From assembly GCF_013377855.1 (NCBI RefSeq), contig NZ_JABXYJ010000004.1:124001-188000 (forward strand): 64,000 nucleotides of DNA. The letters are read 5' to 3'. Positions within the stretch are counted from its first letter, which is position 1. Each line of letters starts with the position of its first letter. Below the pieces are notes generated by a model, which was not told the DNA's origin, made no database searches, and was given only the letters and a program-made list of their open reading frames with translations. Positions 9,173-21,321 of the stretch are shown piece after piece. A program made the position numbers and the translations under genes. The stretch comes from Cognatundibacterium oligocarboniphilum. Lineage in GTDB: Bacteria > Pseudomonadota > Gammaproteobacteria > Burkholderiales > Burkholderiaceae_D.

Positions 9173-10000
9173 ATGAGCTCAGCTGAACAAGTCACTCCGT
9201 CAGAATATATAGCCCACCACCTGGGTCATCTCACCAATTCACACGCTCCGCAAACTTCTTTGTGGGATATGTCCTACATTAATATCGATACCGTGATCTG
9301 GTCCATTTTCTGTGGCCTGCTCGCTCTGGTGGTGATGTACATGGCTGCCCGTAAGGCAACTTCCGGCGTGCCGGGTCGTTTTCAGTGTGCGGTTGAAATG
9401 CTGATCGAGATGGTGGATAACAACGCAAAAAGTATCGTTCATGGCAATACCAGTTTCATCGCTCCTATGGCGTTGTCGGTATTTGTCTGGGTTGTTCTGA
9501 TGAACTCTCTCGATTTTTTGCCGGTGGATCTGTTTTCGCAATGGCTCTTCCCATTGCTGGGTCTCGATCCTGAAATGCACCACCGCGTTGTCCCGACAGC
9601 CGACCTGAATGGCACACTCGGTATTTCTATCGGTGTTTTTGTTCTGATGATGTATTACAGCTTCAAGATCAAAGGTGTCGGCGGCTTCATTAAAGAATTG
9701 CTGAGCGCGCCATTTGGCCCTATGCTGTTTCCTTTCAATCTGGCATTGAATCTGGTTGAATTTGCTGCAAAAACTTTTTCTCTCGGTATGCGGTTGTTTG
9801 GCAATATGTTTGCCGGTGAATTGTTGTTCCTGCTGATTGCGGCATTGCTGGGCGCTTCCGATTCTATCGCCGGTGGTATTGGTCATCTGGTGCTGGGTTC
9901 TGCCTGGTCGATTTTCCATATTCTGATCGTGCCTCTGCAAGCGTTTATTTTCATGATGCTGACTCTGGTTTATATGGGGCAGGCTCACGAGGCGCATTGA
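9173..10000 (+). CDS. atpB: ATP synthase F0 subunit a
   Basis: Subunit a (275 aa) forms the two proton half-channels against the c-ring. The essential arginine is visible in the segment FSLGMRLFGNMFAGELLF, and the C-terminal helix carries IPLQ-like LIVPLQAFIFMMLTLVYM. About five or six transmembrane helices are present and the length is normal for proteobacteria. A 70-base, T-rich spacer follows before atpE. Confidence 0.97.
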   Translation: MSSAEQVTPSEYIAHHLGHLTNSHAPQTSLWDMSYINIDTVIWSIFCGLLALVVMYMAARKATSGVPGRFQCAVEMLIEMVDNNAKSIVHGNTSFIAPMALSVFVWVVLMNSLDFLPVDLFSQWLFPLLGLDPEMHHRVVPTADLNGTLGISIGVFVLMMYYSFKIKGVGGFIKELLSAPFGPMLFPFNLALNLVEFAAKTFSLGMRLFGNMFAGELLFLLIAALLGASDSIAGGIGHLVLGSAWSIFHILIVPLQAFIFMMLTLVYMGQAHEAH

Positions 10001-10313
<313 letters not shown>

Positions 10314-10381
10314 TTAGCTTTCCTTTTTCTACCGTGGGCCTCAAAAGCCTGCGGAACGATTAATTTGATAAGGAAACTAAC

Positions 10382-10852
10382 GTGAATCTGAATCTATCTA
10401 TGTGGTATCAGGCCGGGGTGTTTTTCATCCTGGCGCTGGTAACTGCGAAATTCATCTGGCCACCGGTGATTGGTGCAATTGATGAGCGCATGAAGCGCAT
10501 TGCAGATGGTCTGGCTGCTGCCGATAAAGGCAAGGCAGAAATGCAGGCTGCTGAAAAGCGTGTGCAGGCGCAACTGGCTGCTGCAAGTGAAGAAGGCAAG
10601 ACGCATATCAACAACGCGGAAAAACGCGCTGCGCTGATTATTGAAGAAGCCCGGAACACTGCCGCCGCTGAAGCTGCCCGGATTATTGCTGCTGCAAAAG
10701 CAGATGCCGATAACCAGGTGACCAAAGCGCGTGAAGAGTTACGTGACCAGGTTGCCACATTGGCAGTCAAAGGTGCAGAGCAAATTCTGAAACGTGAAAT
10801 CAATGCATCCGCTCACGCAGATCTGTTGAATCAACTGAAAACCGAGCTGTAA
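10382..10852 (+). CDS. atpF: ATP synthase F0 subunit b
   Basis: Subunit b (156 aa) has one N-terminal transmembrane helix (about residues 5-27) and a long alanine- and charge-rich coiled coil that forms the peripheral stalk with delta. The pattern [20 protein letters not shown] after the membrane segment is typical. Length equals that of E. coli subunit b. atpH starts two bases after its stop. Confidence 0.97.
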   Translation: MNLNLSMWYQAGVFFILALVTAKFIWPPVIGAIDERMKRIADGLAAADKGKAEMQAAEKRVQAQLAAASEEGKTHINNAEKRAALIIEEARNTAAAEAARIIAAAKADADNQVTKAREELRDQVATLAVKGAEQILKREINASAHADLLNQLKTEL

Positions 10853-10854
10853 TC

Positions 10855-11388
10855 ATGGCCGAACTCGCAACGATCGCTCGTCCTTACGCTGAAGCGCTGT
10901 TCCGTGTTGCCCAGACCGGTAACTTGTCCGCCTGGTCGGATCTGGTTGCCGAAATGGCGCAGGCTGGCGCGCATCCCGATGTACAAGCTCTTGCACACAA
11001 CCCAAAAATCTCGGCTTCTCAAAAAGCTGAGATTTTCCTGTCTGCGCTCAAATCTCCGGTGACTGCTGAAGCAAAAAACTTCATCAGTACACTCGCTGAC
11101 TATGATCGCCTGACTTTGCTGCCGGAAATCGCTTTCCAGTTTTACGCATTGAAAAACGCCCTAGAAGGCGCTGCCGATGCGGAAGTCACAAGCGCATTTG
11201 AAATGTCCGCAGCACAGTTGAGCGAGCTGGCGAGTACATTGGAACAGAAATTTGGCCGCAAACTGCACGCTACTGTCAAAGTCGATCCGGCTCTGATCGG
11301 CGGTGTGCGCATCGTGGTTGGTGATCAGGTGCTCGATACGTCGGTACGTGCCAAGCTGCAAAGAATGCATGTCGCTCTGACCGCGTAA
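10855..11388 (+). CDS. atpH: ATP synthase F1 subunit delta
   Basis: Delta (177 aa) joins the top of F1 to the b-dimer. The N-terminal [16 protein letters not shown] and the C-terminal [19 protein letters not shown] are family signatures. It lies between atpF and atpA in the standard order. Confidence 0.97.
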   Translation: MAELATIARPYAEALFRVAQTGNLSAWSDLVAEMAQAGAHPDVQALAHNPKISASQKAEIFLSALKSPVTAEAKNFISTLADYDRLTLLPEIAFQFYALKNALEGAADAEVTSAFEMSAAQLSELASTLEQKFGRKLHATVKVDPALIGGVRIVVGDQVLDTSVRAKLQRMHVALTA

Positions 11389-11414
11389 GAACGAAATAAA
11401 TATTAGGAGTTAGT

Positions 11415-12956
11415 ATGCAACTCAACCCATCTGAAATCAGCGAGCTGATCAAGAGCCGGATTCAAGGCCTTGGCGACACTGCTGAGATTCGTAATCAAGG
11501 TACGGTGATTTCCGTTACCGACGGTATCTGCCGCATTCACGGTCTGTCTGACGCGATGCAAGGCGAGATGCTGGAATTCCCAGGCAATACATTCGGTCTG
11601 GCATTGAACCTGGAACGTGATTCCGTCGGCGCCGTTATTCTCGGCGACTACGAGCACATTTCCGAAGGCAATACTGTCAAATGTACCGGCCGTATTCTGG
11701 AAGTCCCTATCGGCCCTGAACTGCGCGGCCGCGTTGTCAACGCGCTGGGTCAGCCTATTGATGGTAAAGGTCCGATCAATGCAAAACTGACTGCGCCTAT
11801 CGAAAAGATTGCGCCAGGCGTTATTGCACGTCAATCCGTTTCCCAGCCACTGCAAACCGGTCTGAAGTCGATCGACTCTATGGTTCCGGTTGGTCGTGGT
11901 CAGCGTGAATTGATCATTGGCGATCGTCAGACAGGTAAAACTGCTGTTGCGATCGACTCTATCATCAATCAAAAAGGCCAGGGCGTGACATGTATCTATG
12001 TCGCGATCGGTCAAAAAGCGTCGTCCGTTAAAAACGTAGTGCGTGCTCTCGAAGCTCACGGCGCAATGGAATACACCATCGTTGTTGCTGCAACTGCGTC
12101 TGAATCAGCAGCGATGCAATACGTATCCGCTTACTCCGGTTGCGCGATGGGCGAATACTTCCGTGATCGTGGTGAAGATGCACTGATCGTGTATGATGAT
12201 CTGTCCAAACAAGCGGTGGCTTACCGTCAGGTTTCCCTGCTGCTGCGTCGCCCACCAGGCCGTGAAGCTTATCCAGGTGACGTGTTTTACCTGCACTCCC
12301 GTCTGCTGGAACGTGCAGCTCGCGTGAATCCAGACTATGTTGAAGCCTTCACCAAAGGTGAAGTCAAAGGCCAAACTGGTTCCCTGACAGCATTGCCTAT
12401 CATTGAAACCCAAGCTGGCGACGTTTCCGCTTTCGTTCCGACTAACGTGATTTCGATTACTGACGGTCAGATCTTCCTGGAAACTTCCCTGTTCAACGCC
12501 GGTATCCGTCCAGCGATTAACGCTGGTATCTCGGTTTCCCGTGTTGGCGGTGCAGCGCAGACCAAGGTCATCAAAAACCTGTCCGGCGGTATCCGTACCG
12601 ACCTGGCGCAGTATCGTGAACTGGCAGCGTTTGCGCAGTTCGCTTCCGATCTCGACGAAGCGACCCGTAAGCAGCTCGATCGCGGCGCACGCGTCACTGA
12701 ATTGCTCAAGCAAGCTCAGTACGCGCCGTTGTCGATTTCGCTGATGGCTGTCACTTTGTTTGCAGTCAACAAAGGCTTCCTGGATGATGTCCCTGTGAAG
12801 AGTGTTCTGGCTTTCGAAGCCGGCGTACACAATTTCATGAAGACCAGCCACGCTGCATTGTTGCAGAAGATCGAAGAAACCAAGCAACTGGACAAAGATG
12901 GCGAAGCTGCCATGGCTGCCGCAATTGCTGATTTCAAAAAATCCGGCGCCTATTAA
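11415..12956 (+). CDS. atpA: ATP synthase F1 subunit alpha
   Basis: Alpha (513 aa) carries the non-catalytic nucleotide sites of F1. The P-loop GDRQTGKTA is near residue 170, and the later [17 protein letters not shown] and [20 protein letters not shown] segments are intact, the latter including the arginine-finger region further on. The N-terminal [16 protein letters not shown] contacts delta. Length is normal. A good ribosome-binding site (TAGGAG) precedes the ATG. Confidence 0.99.
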   Translation: MQLNPSEISELIKSRIQGLGDTAEIRNQGTVISVTDGICRIHGLSDAMQGEMLEFPGNTFGLALNLERDSVGAVILGDYEHISEGNTVKCTGRILEVPIGPELRGRVVNALGQPIDGKGPINAKLTAPIEKIAPGVIARQSVSQPLQTGLKSIDSMVPVGRGQRELIIGDRQTGKTAVAIDSIINQKGQGVTCIYVAIGQKASSVKNVVRALEAHGAMEYTIVVAATASESAAMQYVSAYSGCAMGEYFRDRGEDALIVYDDLSKQAVAYRQVSLLLRRPPGREAYPGDVFYLHSRLLERAARVNPDYVEAFTKGEVKGQTGSLTALPIIETQAGDVSAFVPTNVISITDGQIFLETSLFNAGIRPAINAGISVSRVGGAAQTKVIKNLSGGIRTDLAQYRELAAFAQFASDLDEATRKQLDRGARVTELLKQAQYAPLSISLMAVTLFAVNKGFLDDVPVKSVLAFEAGVHNFMKTSHAALLQKIEETKQLDKDGEAAMAAAIADFKKSGAY

Positions 12957-12985
12957 TTTACTGTAGCTAGAAGGAGTCAATACTC

Positions 12986-13855
12986 ATGGCTGCAGGCAAA
13001 GAGATACGTGGCAAGATCAAAAGCGTAGAAAATACGAAGAAGATCACTAAGGCGATGGAAATGGTCGCCGCATCCAAAATGCGTAAAGCGCAGGACCGGA
13101 TGCGTGCGGCCCGCCCGTACAGTGAAAAAATTCGTCATATCGCTGCCAACTTGTCACAGGCCAACCCAGAGTACACGCATCCTTTTATGGTTCAGCAGGA
13201 TCAGGCCAAGAAAATTGGTCTGATCGTTGTGACGACAGATAAAGGTTTGTGTGGTGGCTTGAATACCAACGTATTACGTCTGGTCACCAACAAATTGCGT
13301 GAACTCGAAGCTAAGGGTTCTAAAGTAGAAGCGGTTGCAATTGGTAATAAAGGTCTCGGTTTCCTGAATCGCATCAGTGCTCCGGTCGTTGCGCATGCTG
13401 TACAGCTTGGCGATGCTCCACATCTGGATAAGCTGATTGGTCCGGTAAAAGTACTGCTGGATGCTTATCAGGAAGGCAAACTCGATGCGGTTTACCTGAG
13501 TTACACAAAATTCATCAACACCATGAAGCAAGAGCCGGTGATGGAGCAGTTATTGCCTCTGACCGCCGACAAGCTGGAAGCAGATAAATCAGCCCATTCG
13601 TGGGACTACATCTACGAACCAGATGCGAATACCGTGATTGATGAATTGCTGATCCGTTATGTTGAAGCGCTGATTTATCAGGCCGTTGCTGAAAACATGG
13701 CGTCCGAACAGTCGGCCCGTATGGTCGCGATGAAGGCAGCAAGTGATAACGCGGGTAATGTGATTGGTGAGCTGAAGCTGGTTTATAACAAAACCCGTCA
13801 GGCCGCGATTACTAAAGAGCTCTCCGAGATCGTCGCCGGTGCGGCAGCGGTCTAA
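12986..13855 (+). CDS. atpG: ATP synthase F1 subunit gamma
   Basis: Gamma (289 aa) is the central rotor shaft. The N-terminal helix [20 protein letters not shown] and the C-terminal helix with [18 protein letters not shown] are the conserved ends that form the coiled coil. The middle contains [12 protein letters not shown]. An AAGGAG ribosome-binding site precedes it. Confidence 0.98.
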   Translation: MAAGKEIRGKIKSVENTKKITKAMEMVAASKMRKAQDRMRAARPYSEKIRHIAANLSQANPEYTHPFMVQQDQAKKIGLIVVTTDKGLCGGLNTNVLRLVTNKLRELEAKGSKVEAVAIGNKGLGFLNRISAPVVAHAVQLGDAPHLDKLIGPVKVLLDAYQEGKLDAVYLSYTKFINTMKQEPVMEQLLPLTADKLEADKSAHSWDYIYEPDANTVIDELLIRYVEALIYQAVAENMASEQSARMVAMKAASDNAGNVIGELKLVYNKTRQAAITKELSEIVAGAAAV

Positions 13856-13873
13856 ACTGAATTTAAATATTAA

Positions 13874-15289
<1,416 letters not shown>

Positions 15290-15358
15290 ATTCAGCACTA
15301 GCGCTGCGGTCTGAACTACCGCAGCACAGCTTTTTCAAGCGTATACAAAGGGTCCGAC

Positions 15359-15781
15359 ATGGCACACACTATTCACGTTGACGTGGTTTCTGCAGAAGAG
15401 TCGATCTTCTCCGGTGAAGCCGAATTCGTCGCGTTGCCGGGTGAGGCTGGTGAATTGGGTATCTATCCAAAGCATACTCCGCTGATTACCCGTATCAAAC
15501 CGGGTGCAGTACGTATTAAGGTTCCAGGTAAAACCGAAGACGAATTTGTTTTCGTCGCCGGCGGTTTGCTGGAAGTGCAGCCTGATACCGTCACTGTATT
15601 GGCAGATACGGCAATTCGTGGTCACGATCTGGACGAAGCCAAGGCCAGCGAAGCTAAAAAGCAAGCGGAAGAGGCACTGGCTAACCGTGATTCCAAGATT
15701 GACTATGCGCAAGCACAGGCAGAACTGGCATCGGCAATCGCCCAATTGGCAGCGATACAGAAATTACGTCAGAAGCGTTAA
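15359..15781 (+). CDS. atpC: ATP synthase F1 subunit epsilon
   Basis: Epsilon (140 aa) has an N-terminal beta-sandwich ([20 protein letters not shown]) and a C-terminal two-helix domain ([20 protein letters not shown]) that can inhibit ATP hydrolysis. It is the last gene of the atp operon. A rho-independent terminator follows 40 bases after the stop. Confidence 0.97.
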   Translation: MAHTIHVDVVSAEESIFSGEAEFVALPGEAGELGIYPKHTPLITRIKPGAVRIKVPGKTEDEFVFVAGGLLEVQPDTVTVLADTAIRGHDLDEAKASEAKKQAEEALANRDSKIDYAQAQAELASAIAQLAAIQKLRQKR

Positions 15782-15821
15782 TTCGCTTCACGAAATTTTT
15801 GTGACGACAGAAGTACAGAAA

Positions 15822-15848
15822 AGGCAGCCCTGAGCTGCCTTTTTTATT
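15822..15848 (+). terminator. Rho-independent terminator of the atp operon
   Basis: AGGCAGC (15822-15828) and GCTGCCT (15834-15840) form a seven-pair stem with loop CCTGA, followed by TTTTTATT. It sits between atpC and the next gene. Confidence 0.9.
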
Positions 15849-15866
15849 TTAATTGACGACGTAAAA

Positions 15867-16298
15867 ATGCATCCTTCATCAGAAAATCCGGAATATCTGT
15901 TGCAATTGTTGGTTGCGAGTCGTGTTATCGCGGTTGTCGGCCTGTCGCCAAAAGCGCATCGGGCAAGTTACACGGTGGCTGCATACCTGCAGCAGCAGGG
16001 ATACCGTATTATTCCTGTGAATCCCCGCGAAGCCGGCAAACGCATTCTCGGTGAGTTGTGTTATGCCAGTCTCACTGAGGCGAGCCTGGAACACAAGATT
16101 GATATCGTTGACTGCTTCCGCAATGCAGAGGATATTCCACCTATCGCCGACGAGACGATTGCAGCCGGCATCCCGTGTTTGTGGATGCAATCCGGCATAA
16201 TCAATCAAGAGGCGGCAGAAAAGGCGCGCCGTGCCGGAATTTACGTAATCATGGATCAATGTCTGAAAATCGAACTGATGCGCTTGATCTGCCGTTGA
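15867..16298 (+). CDS. CoA-binding domain protein (YccU-like)
   Basis: The 143-residue protein is a single CoA-binding Rossmann domain like E. coli YccU. Visible features are IAVVGLSPKAHRASYTVAAY (nucleotide loop), GYRIIPVNPREAGKRILGE and, near the end, a DQCLKIE segment typical of the family. The cellular role of these stand-alone proteins is not established. The gene follows the atp terminator and precedes PPK2 by 24 bases, so the two may be co-transcribed. Confidence 0.88.
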   Translation: MHPSSENPEYLLQLLVASRVIAVVGLSPKAHRASYTVAAYLQQQGYRIIPVNPREAGKRILGELCYASLTEASLEHKIDIVDCFRNAEDIPPIADETIAAGIPCLWMQSGIINQEAAEKARRAGIYVIMDQCLKIELMRLICR

Positions 16299-16322
16299 CG
16301 GCTGTTTTTGAAAAGGGGATAC

Positions 16323-17147
16323 ATGGATATTGCCGGATTGTGCAGACTCAGATCAGGTCTGGTGCTGAAGGAAGCCGATGCCGCGCGAAAGCTGACAGGC
16401 GCCGTAGCCGCGGGGATGACGGATGGTAAAGCAATCGATAAATTGCAAACCCTGAATCTGGCGGAAAAAATTGCCGAGATCCAGAACGTTTTTGTGGCGG
16501 CTAAACAATATAAGCTCCTGATTATTTTGCAGGGTATGGACACCTCGGGCAAAGACGGTACGGTTAAAGGTGTGTTTGGACAAATCAATCCGCTGGGTAC
16601 CAGAACCGTTGCCTTCAAAGCGCCGGTACAGGTTGAAAAAGATCACGACTACTTATGGCGGGTGCACCGTGAAGTGCCGGGCAGCGGTGAAATAGTGATT
16701 TTTAACCGCAGTCACTATGAAGACGTGCTGATCAGCAAAGTTCACGGCTGGATCAGTGAGGAAACTTGTCTGCAGCGTTATGCGCATATCCGTGACTTTG
16801 AAAGGATGCTCAGTGAAACCGGAACCATCATACTGAAATTCTTTCTGCACCTGTCGAAAGCAGAGCAAAAACACCGTCTCGAAGAGCGGCTGGCCGACCC
16901 GGACAAATACTGGAAATTTGATCCGCAGGATCTGGCGGAGCGCACGCACTGGGATGCGTATCAGCGTGCCTATGAGCATGCGTTAGCGGCAACCGACAGT
17001 GACAATGCCCCTTGGTTTGTGATTCCCTCCGACTCCAAGACGCAGCGCAACCTGCTGATTGCAGGCATCGTATTGGAAAAGCTGGAAAGCCTGAAATTAA
17101 AATACCCGCCGATGAATCCGGCTTATCGCCGGTTTTTGGTGGAGTGA
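16323..17147 (+). CDS. Polyphosphate kinase 2 family nucleotide phosphotransferase
   Basis: PPK2-type enzymes (here 274 aa) transfer phosphate from inorganic polyphosphate to AMP or ADP. The Walker A GMDTSGKDGT, the segment WRVHREVPGSGEIVIFNRSHYEDVL with Walker B and lid residues, and the C-terminal WFVIPSDSKTQRNL are all visible. The size fits a single-domain class I or III member; the phosphate acceptor cannot be read reliably. I chose the ATG at 16323, which has AAGGGG six bases upstream, over the in-frame TTG at 16308. Confidence 0.92.
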   Translation: MDIAGLCRLRSGLVLKEADAARKLTGAVAAGMTDGKAIDKLQTLNLAEKIAEIQNVFVAAKQYKLLIILQGMDTSGKDGTVKGVFGQINPLGTRTVAFKAPVQVEKDHDYLWRVHREVPGSGEIVIFNRSHYEDVLISKVHGWISEETCLQRYAHIRDFERMLSETGTIILKFFLHLSKAEQKHRLEERLADPDKYWKFDPQDLAERTHWDAYQRAYEHALAATDSDNAPWFVIPSDSKTQRNLLIAGIVLEKLESLKLKYPPMNPAYRRFLVE

Positions 17148-17706
17148 CACTGTCCCGCTGTCTTCCCAGACCTGACCGGGTAATCAGACAGGTTTATTCG
17201 GGGTGTACAGATGTCTGTTGCACTGAACTCCGCATTGTGGAGGAAAATCGTGGGCTGATGGCGATGGTTGGTCATCATCCTTCATAAAAAGGCGTCAGGC
17301 AGTGGACAAAACCAGCTTACACCTCCCGATTTCATAGGCAGCCGCCGATGGAAACCTCTGGCAACAATGATTTTCAGAGGTAAACGAGAGGGAATGATCT
17401 TACTTATTCACAACCCTGAAAAACATTGCCATTGAGAAAAACAGCTAAATAATATGGCCATGATTAAATAATTTATTAAAATCATATAGTTACAAGATTA
17501 TTCTATTAACTGTATTTAACAATTGAGCGCAACTAAGAAAAAAGAAAAAGCTATCCACAAAGTTATCCACAATAGTGGGACAAGTTTTTACGGAAACAGC
17601 AACTTGCGCAAGATCAGATGCTGATCGCAGCAGCTTAGGCGATAATGTGCGCAATTCAGAAAATTCTTATAGATTCAAACGATCATACAATCCGGAAAGT
17701 TAATAC
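17148..17706. other. Intergenic region upstream of hemE
   Basis: This 559-base gap has no supported gene. The second half is AT-rich and contains two adjacent DnaA boxes (17551-17571). The hemE promoter presumably lies in the last 150 bases, but I see no consensus hexamer pair with good spacing. Confidence 0.4.
17551..17571 (+). promoter_or_regulatory. Tandem DnaA boxes upstream of hemE
   Basis: CTATCCACA (17551-17559, one mismatch) and TTATCCACA (17563-17571, perfect) lie in the same orientation, three bases apart, about 135 bases upstream of hemE. They could mediate DnaA control of hemE or serve as a DnaA titration site. Confidence 0.6.
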
Positions 17707-18798
17707 ATGTCCAATCATTTTGCTCTGCTTCAGAACGATACATTTCTTAAGGCGCTCCTGCGTGAACCGACGGATTACACCCCGTTATGGTTGATGCGCC
17801 AGGCGGGCCGTTATCTGCCGGAATACCGTGCCACCCGTAAAAATGCGGGATCGTTCATGAGTCTGGCAAAAAATCCGCAGTTTGCCACTGAGGTGACGCT
17901 GCAACCGATCGACCGCTATGCGCTGGATGCTGCAATCCTGTTTTCCGATATTCTCACCGTTCCTGACGCAATGGGACTGGGTTTGTATTTTGAGGAAGGT
18001 GAAGGGCCTAAATTCGAGCGGCCGTTAAAAGACGAGAAAGACGTCATGGCGCTGAAAAAGCCAGAAGCTGGCAGTTTGCAATATGTATTTGATGCTGTGA
18101 CGGAAATTCGCCGTGCATTGAATGGTCGCGTGCCGTTGATCGGGTTTTCCGGCAGTCCGTGGACTCTGGCCTGCTACATGGTTGAGGGGCAGGGTTCCAG
18201 AGAGTTTCACAAGGTTAAAACCATGATGTATCAGCGTCCTGATCTGATGCATCATATCTTGCGCACCAATGCCGATGCGGTCGTCGAATACCTGAATGCG
18301 CAAATTGAGGCTGGTGCCCAGGCTGTGATGATTTTCGACAGCTGGGGCGGTGCGCTGGCCGATGCGGCATATCAGGAGTTTTCTCTGTCTTATATGCAAG
18401 ATATCGTGCAGCGGTTGCACAAAGAACAGGATGGCCGCCGGGTGCCGTCGATTGTCTTTACCAAGGGCGGTGGTTTATGGCTGGAACAGATCGCGCAGAC
18501 AGGAGCTGAGGCGGTAGGGCTGGACTGGACGATGAATCTGGGCCAGGCGCGTCGTCTGGTCGGTGACCGGGTTGCGCTGCAAGGCAATCTGGATCCCGCA
18601 ATCCTGTTTGCCAAGCCGGATCAGATCCGCCACCTGGTGAAGGAGACGCTGGACTCGTATGGCACTCCCAATGCTGGTCATGGTCATGTTTTTAACCTCG
18701 GACATGGGATCTCACAGTTTACGCCGCCGGAATCGGTTAGCGTACTGGTTGATATGGTGCATGAGTACAGTCGTCAGCAGCGCCAGAATGCGGCATGA
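17707..18798 (+). CDS. hemE: Uroporphyrinogen decarboxylase
   Basis: HemE (363 aa) converts uroporphyrinogen III to coproporphyrinogen III in heme synthesis, without a cofactor. The signature [16 protein letters not shown] is at about residues 26-41, [12 protein letters not shown] supplies the catalytic aspartate, and [16 protein letters not shown] and NLGHGI are intact. Length is normal. It is a single gene flanked by DnaA-box-containing gaps. Confidence 0.98.
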   Translation: MSNHFALLQNDTFLKALLREPTDYTPLWLMRQAGRYLPEYRATRKNAGSFMSLAKNPQFATEVTLQPIDRYALDAAILFSDILTVPDAMGLGLYFEEGEGPKFERPLKDEKDVMALKKPEAGSLQYVFDAVTEIRRALNGRVPLIGFSGSPWTLACYMVEGQGSREFHKVKTMMYQRPDLMHHILRTNADAVVEYLNAQIEAGAQAVMIFDSWGGALADAAYQEFSLSYMQDIVQRLHKEQDGRRVPSIVFTKGGGLWLEQIAQTGAEAVGLDWTMNLGQARRLVGDRVALQGNLDPAILFAKPDQIRHLVKETLDSYGTPNAGHGHVFNLGHGISQFTPPESVSVLVDMVHEYSRQQRQNAA

Positions 18799-18805
18799 AC
18801 AGAAG

Positions 18806-18828
18806 TTGCATGCCCGGAATTCATGCAA
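18806..18828. repeat. Inverted repeat after hemE
   Basis: TTGCATG (18806-18812) and CATGCAA (18822-18828) form a seven-pair stem with a nine-base loop, seven bases after the hemE stop codon. There is no following T-run, so it is not a classical terminator, although it may stabilise the 3' end. Confidence 0.4.
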
Positions 18829-19031
18829 AATCGGGTGTGCAATGCAATATTAAAATGAATAGAAAAGGGCATATTCTTTCTTTGAAAAATCATAATACAA
18901 AAATAAGCACGCCGGTGCTGTATGTTGCCATGCAAAAACCTGTATTGATGCGCTTCTTCAGCCATAAATCGATGGAAATGCAAGTCAGATAAGGGGCTGA
19001 ATTTTATAAAACCAGATAAATCCGGCCTCAG

Positions 19032-19232
19032 TTATGCACAAATCCGGAGCATGCAAAAAGAAAGTGAGAAATTTTTTTTGTAACTTCCGGTGATTTTTAT
19101 AAGTCATTGATTTTTAATGATAAAAAATGCTGCTGTAAGATTGTGCATTTTGTTGAAACCCGCATGATTATTGGTAATAACCCATGTCAAGAGATTTTTT
19201 TCCACAAAGTTATGCACAGAAATTGTGGATAA
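19032..19232. promoter_or_regulatory. DnaA-box cluster upstream of priA
   Basis: Four matches to TTWTNCACA are present: TTATGCACA (19032-19040), TTTTCCACA (19198-19206), TTATGCACA (19210-19218) and, inverted, TTATCCACA read on the minus strand at 19224-19232. The last three are packed within 35 bases, about 60 bases before priA. Binding of DnaA here would occupy the expected promoter of the primosome gene. Confidence 0.65.
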
Positions 19233-19290
19233 CTGGAAAACCGCTATGAAATCAATGCTTAACGCAGGTTTTTGAGAAAAAATAACGCTG

Positions 19291-21321
19291 GTGAATTCTA
19301 TTTTTGTACGGGTTGCGCTCGATACCCCACTTGACAGGTTTTTTGATTACCGGTTTTTGCCGGCCGATACGGAAACCGGATTACCTCCGGTAGCCGGCTC
19401 TCTGGTACTGGTGCCATTCGGCCGTCAGGAAGTGATTGGCGTTGTTGTTGCGACCATGGATCAGACCGGGATTGCGCCAGACAAAATCAGGGATGTCATC
19501 GCTGTGCGTGCTCAGCTGCCGCCGTTAGGCAGCGCATGGCTGACGATGGCGATGTTTGCGGCAGATTACTACCAGCGACCGCTCGGTGAAGTCATGCTGC
19601 CTGCCTTGCCCAAAAATCTGCGTGTCGGCAAGAGTGTCGCTCTGGACCGCGCCCTCAAGAAGATTGCCAGACAATCTGCAACAGGCGAGATGTCGCCTGA
19701 TCATGTGCCAGCGCTGAATCCGCCACAGCAGGCGGCGGTTAACGCGATTACGCAGCAGGCCGGTTATACGGCGCATCTGTTATTCGGCGTGACTGGCAGC
19801 GGCAAGACCGAGGTATATCTGCAAAGTGCCGCCCGCATTCTGGCTGCTTCCCCGCTCGCGCAGATTCTGATTCTGGTGCCGGAAATTAATCTGACACCAC
19901 AATTGGAAATGCATGTTAGACAGCGTTTTCCCGGAATGCCAGTAGCCAGTCTGCATAGCGGTTTGGCGGAAGGTGAGCGCACGCTTCACTGGTTGTCGGC
20001 GCATCTGGGGCAAGCGCGCATCGTCCTCGGAACGAGGCTGGCGATATTTGCCTCCATGCCGCATTTGCAACTGATTATCGTCGATGAGGAGCATGATCCG
20101 TCCTACAAACAGCAGGAGGGCTTGCGCTATTCGGCGCGTGATCTGGCCGTCTGGCGGGCGCATCAGTTGCAGATTCCGGTGGTGCTGGGTTCCGCGACAC
20201 CTTCGCTGGAAAGCTGGCAGGCAACGCAGAATGGCCGCTACCGGCAGCTGGTACTGACGGAAAGAGCGGTGCCGGATGCCGTCTTGCCGTTGATTAAAAT
20301 CATCAATCTGGAACGTGAAAAACCCAGCGATGGACTAACACCAAGATTGGTCGCCGCGATTCGCCTTCGCCTTGAGATGGGTGAGCAATCACTACTGTTT
20401 TTGAACAGGCGTGGTTATGCCCCTGTGCTCACCTGCGATGCCTGCGGCTGGATCAGTCAATGCAGTCGCTGCACTGCCAACCTGGTTTTGCACAAAGGCG
20501 ACCACCGCTTGCGCTGCCATCATTGCGGACTGGAGCAGCGGATTCCGCGTGCTTGTCCTACCTGCGGCAATATTGATCTGCAGCCATTAGGGCGCGGAAC
20601 CCAGCGGTTGGAAGAAACTCTGTCGGCTATTTTTCCGGAGGCCAGGGTTTTCCGGATTGATGCCGATTCGACCCGGCTCAAAGGCAGTGCTGCTGCCGCG
20701 TTTGAACGGGTGCACGAAGGCGGGGTGGATATTCTGATTGGCACGCAGATGGTTGCCAAAGGACATGATTTCAAACGCTTGACGCTGGTGGCGGCGCTGA
20801 ATCCTGATGCTGCTTTGTTTTCTCAGGACTATCGTGCCAGTGAGCGATTATTTGCTCAGCTGATGCAGGTTGCCGGGCGTGCCGGCCGCACCGCAAGAGC
20901 GGATGGCGGCAATCCTGCCGAGGTGCTGGTTCAGACCCGCTACCCAGATCATCCGCTCTACCATGCGCTGATGAAACATGATTATCCGGAGTTTGCCGCA
21001 GATTTGCTGGAGGAGCGCCGTCAGGCCCAGTTGCCGCCATTCATGTATCAGGCCCTGTTGCGCGCTGAAGCCCGGGAATTGCAGACCGCACTGGAATTTT
21101 TGCAGCAGGCGGCAGGCCGGATCAACCTCGCTGGGGTGACGGTGCATGATCCGGTGCCGATGACCATGACCCGGGTGGCAAACCGTGAGCGGGCACAATT
21201 GCTGATCGAATCCGCATCGAGACCCGTCTTGCAGGCTTGCATGAAAGTCTGGATGGGTGAGCTGCGCAGTATGAAGACGCGATTGCGCTGGTCACTGGAA
21301 ATCGATCCCGTCGATATATGA
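19291..21321 (+). CDS. priA: Primosomal protein N' (replication restart helicase PriA)
   Basis: PriA (676 aa) recognises abandoned forks and reloads the replicative helicase. The N-terminal DNA-binding domain begins FVRVALDTPLDRFFDYRF. Walker A GVTGSGKT is at residues 166-173 and the Walker B DEEH at 265-268. Eight zinc-binding cysteines occur at 382, 385, 391, 394, 409, 412, 422 and 425. Motifs V and VI (GTQMVAKGHDF, MQVAGRAGR) are intact. The start is GTG. It is somewhat shorter than E. coli PriA (732 aa). Confidence 0.98.
   Translation: MNSIFVRVALDTPLDRFFDYRFLPADTETGLPPVAGSLVLVPFGRQEVIGVVVATMDQTGIAPDKIRDVIAVRAQLPPLGSAWLTMAMFAADYYQRPLGEVMLPALPKNLRVGKSVALDRALKKIARQSATGEMSPDHVPALNPPQQAAVNAITQQAGYTAHLLFGVTGSGKTEVYLQSAARILAASPLAQILILVPEINLTPQLEMHVRQRFPGMPVASLHSGLAEGERTLHWLSAHLGQARIVLGTRLAIFASMPHLQLIIVDEEHDPSYKQQEGLRYSARDLAVWRAHQLQIPVVLGSATPSLESWQATQNGRYRQLVLTERAVPDAVLPLIKIINLEREKPSDGLTPRLVAAIRLRLEMGEQSLLFLNRRGYAPVLTCDACGWISQCSRCTANLVLHKGDHRLRCHHCGLEQRIPRACPTCGNIDLQPLGRGTQRLEETLSAIFPEARVFRIDADSTRLKGSAAAAFERVHEGGVDILIGTQMVAKGHDFKRLTLVAALNPDAALFSQDYRASERLFAQLMQVAGRAGRTARADGGNPAEVLVQTRYPDHPLYHALMKHDYPEFAADLLEERRQAQLPPFMYQALLRAEARELQTALEFLQQAAGRINLAGVTVHDPVPMTMTRVANRERAQLLIESASRPVLQACMKVWMGELRSMKTRLRWSLEIDPVDI

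Larger units (their letters stand above)
18799..19290. other. hemE-priA intergenic region
   Basis: This 492-base AT-rich gap has no convincing gene; the longest reading frame (65 codons) lacks a ribosome-binding site and any recognisable domain. It contains a stem-loop just after hemE and four DnaA boxes, three of them within 35 bases. Confidence 0.45.

Noticed and set aside
18795-18992. 65-codon frame after hemE
   Set aside because: No ribosome-binding site or domain; overlaps the hemE end and a stem-loop.
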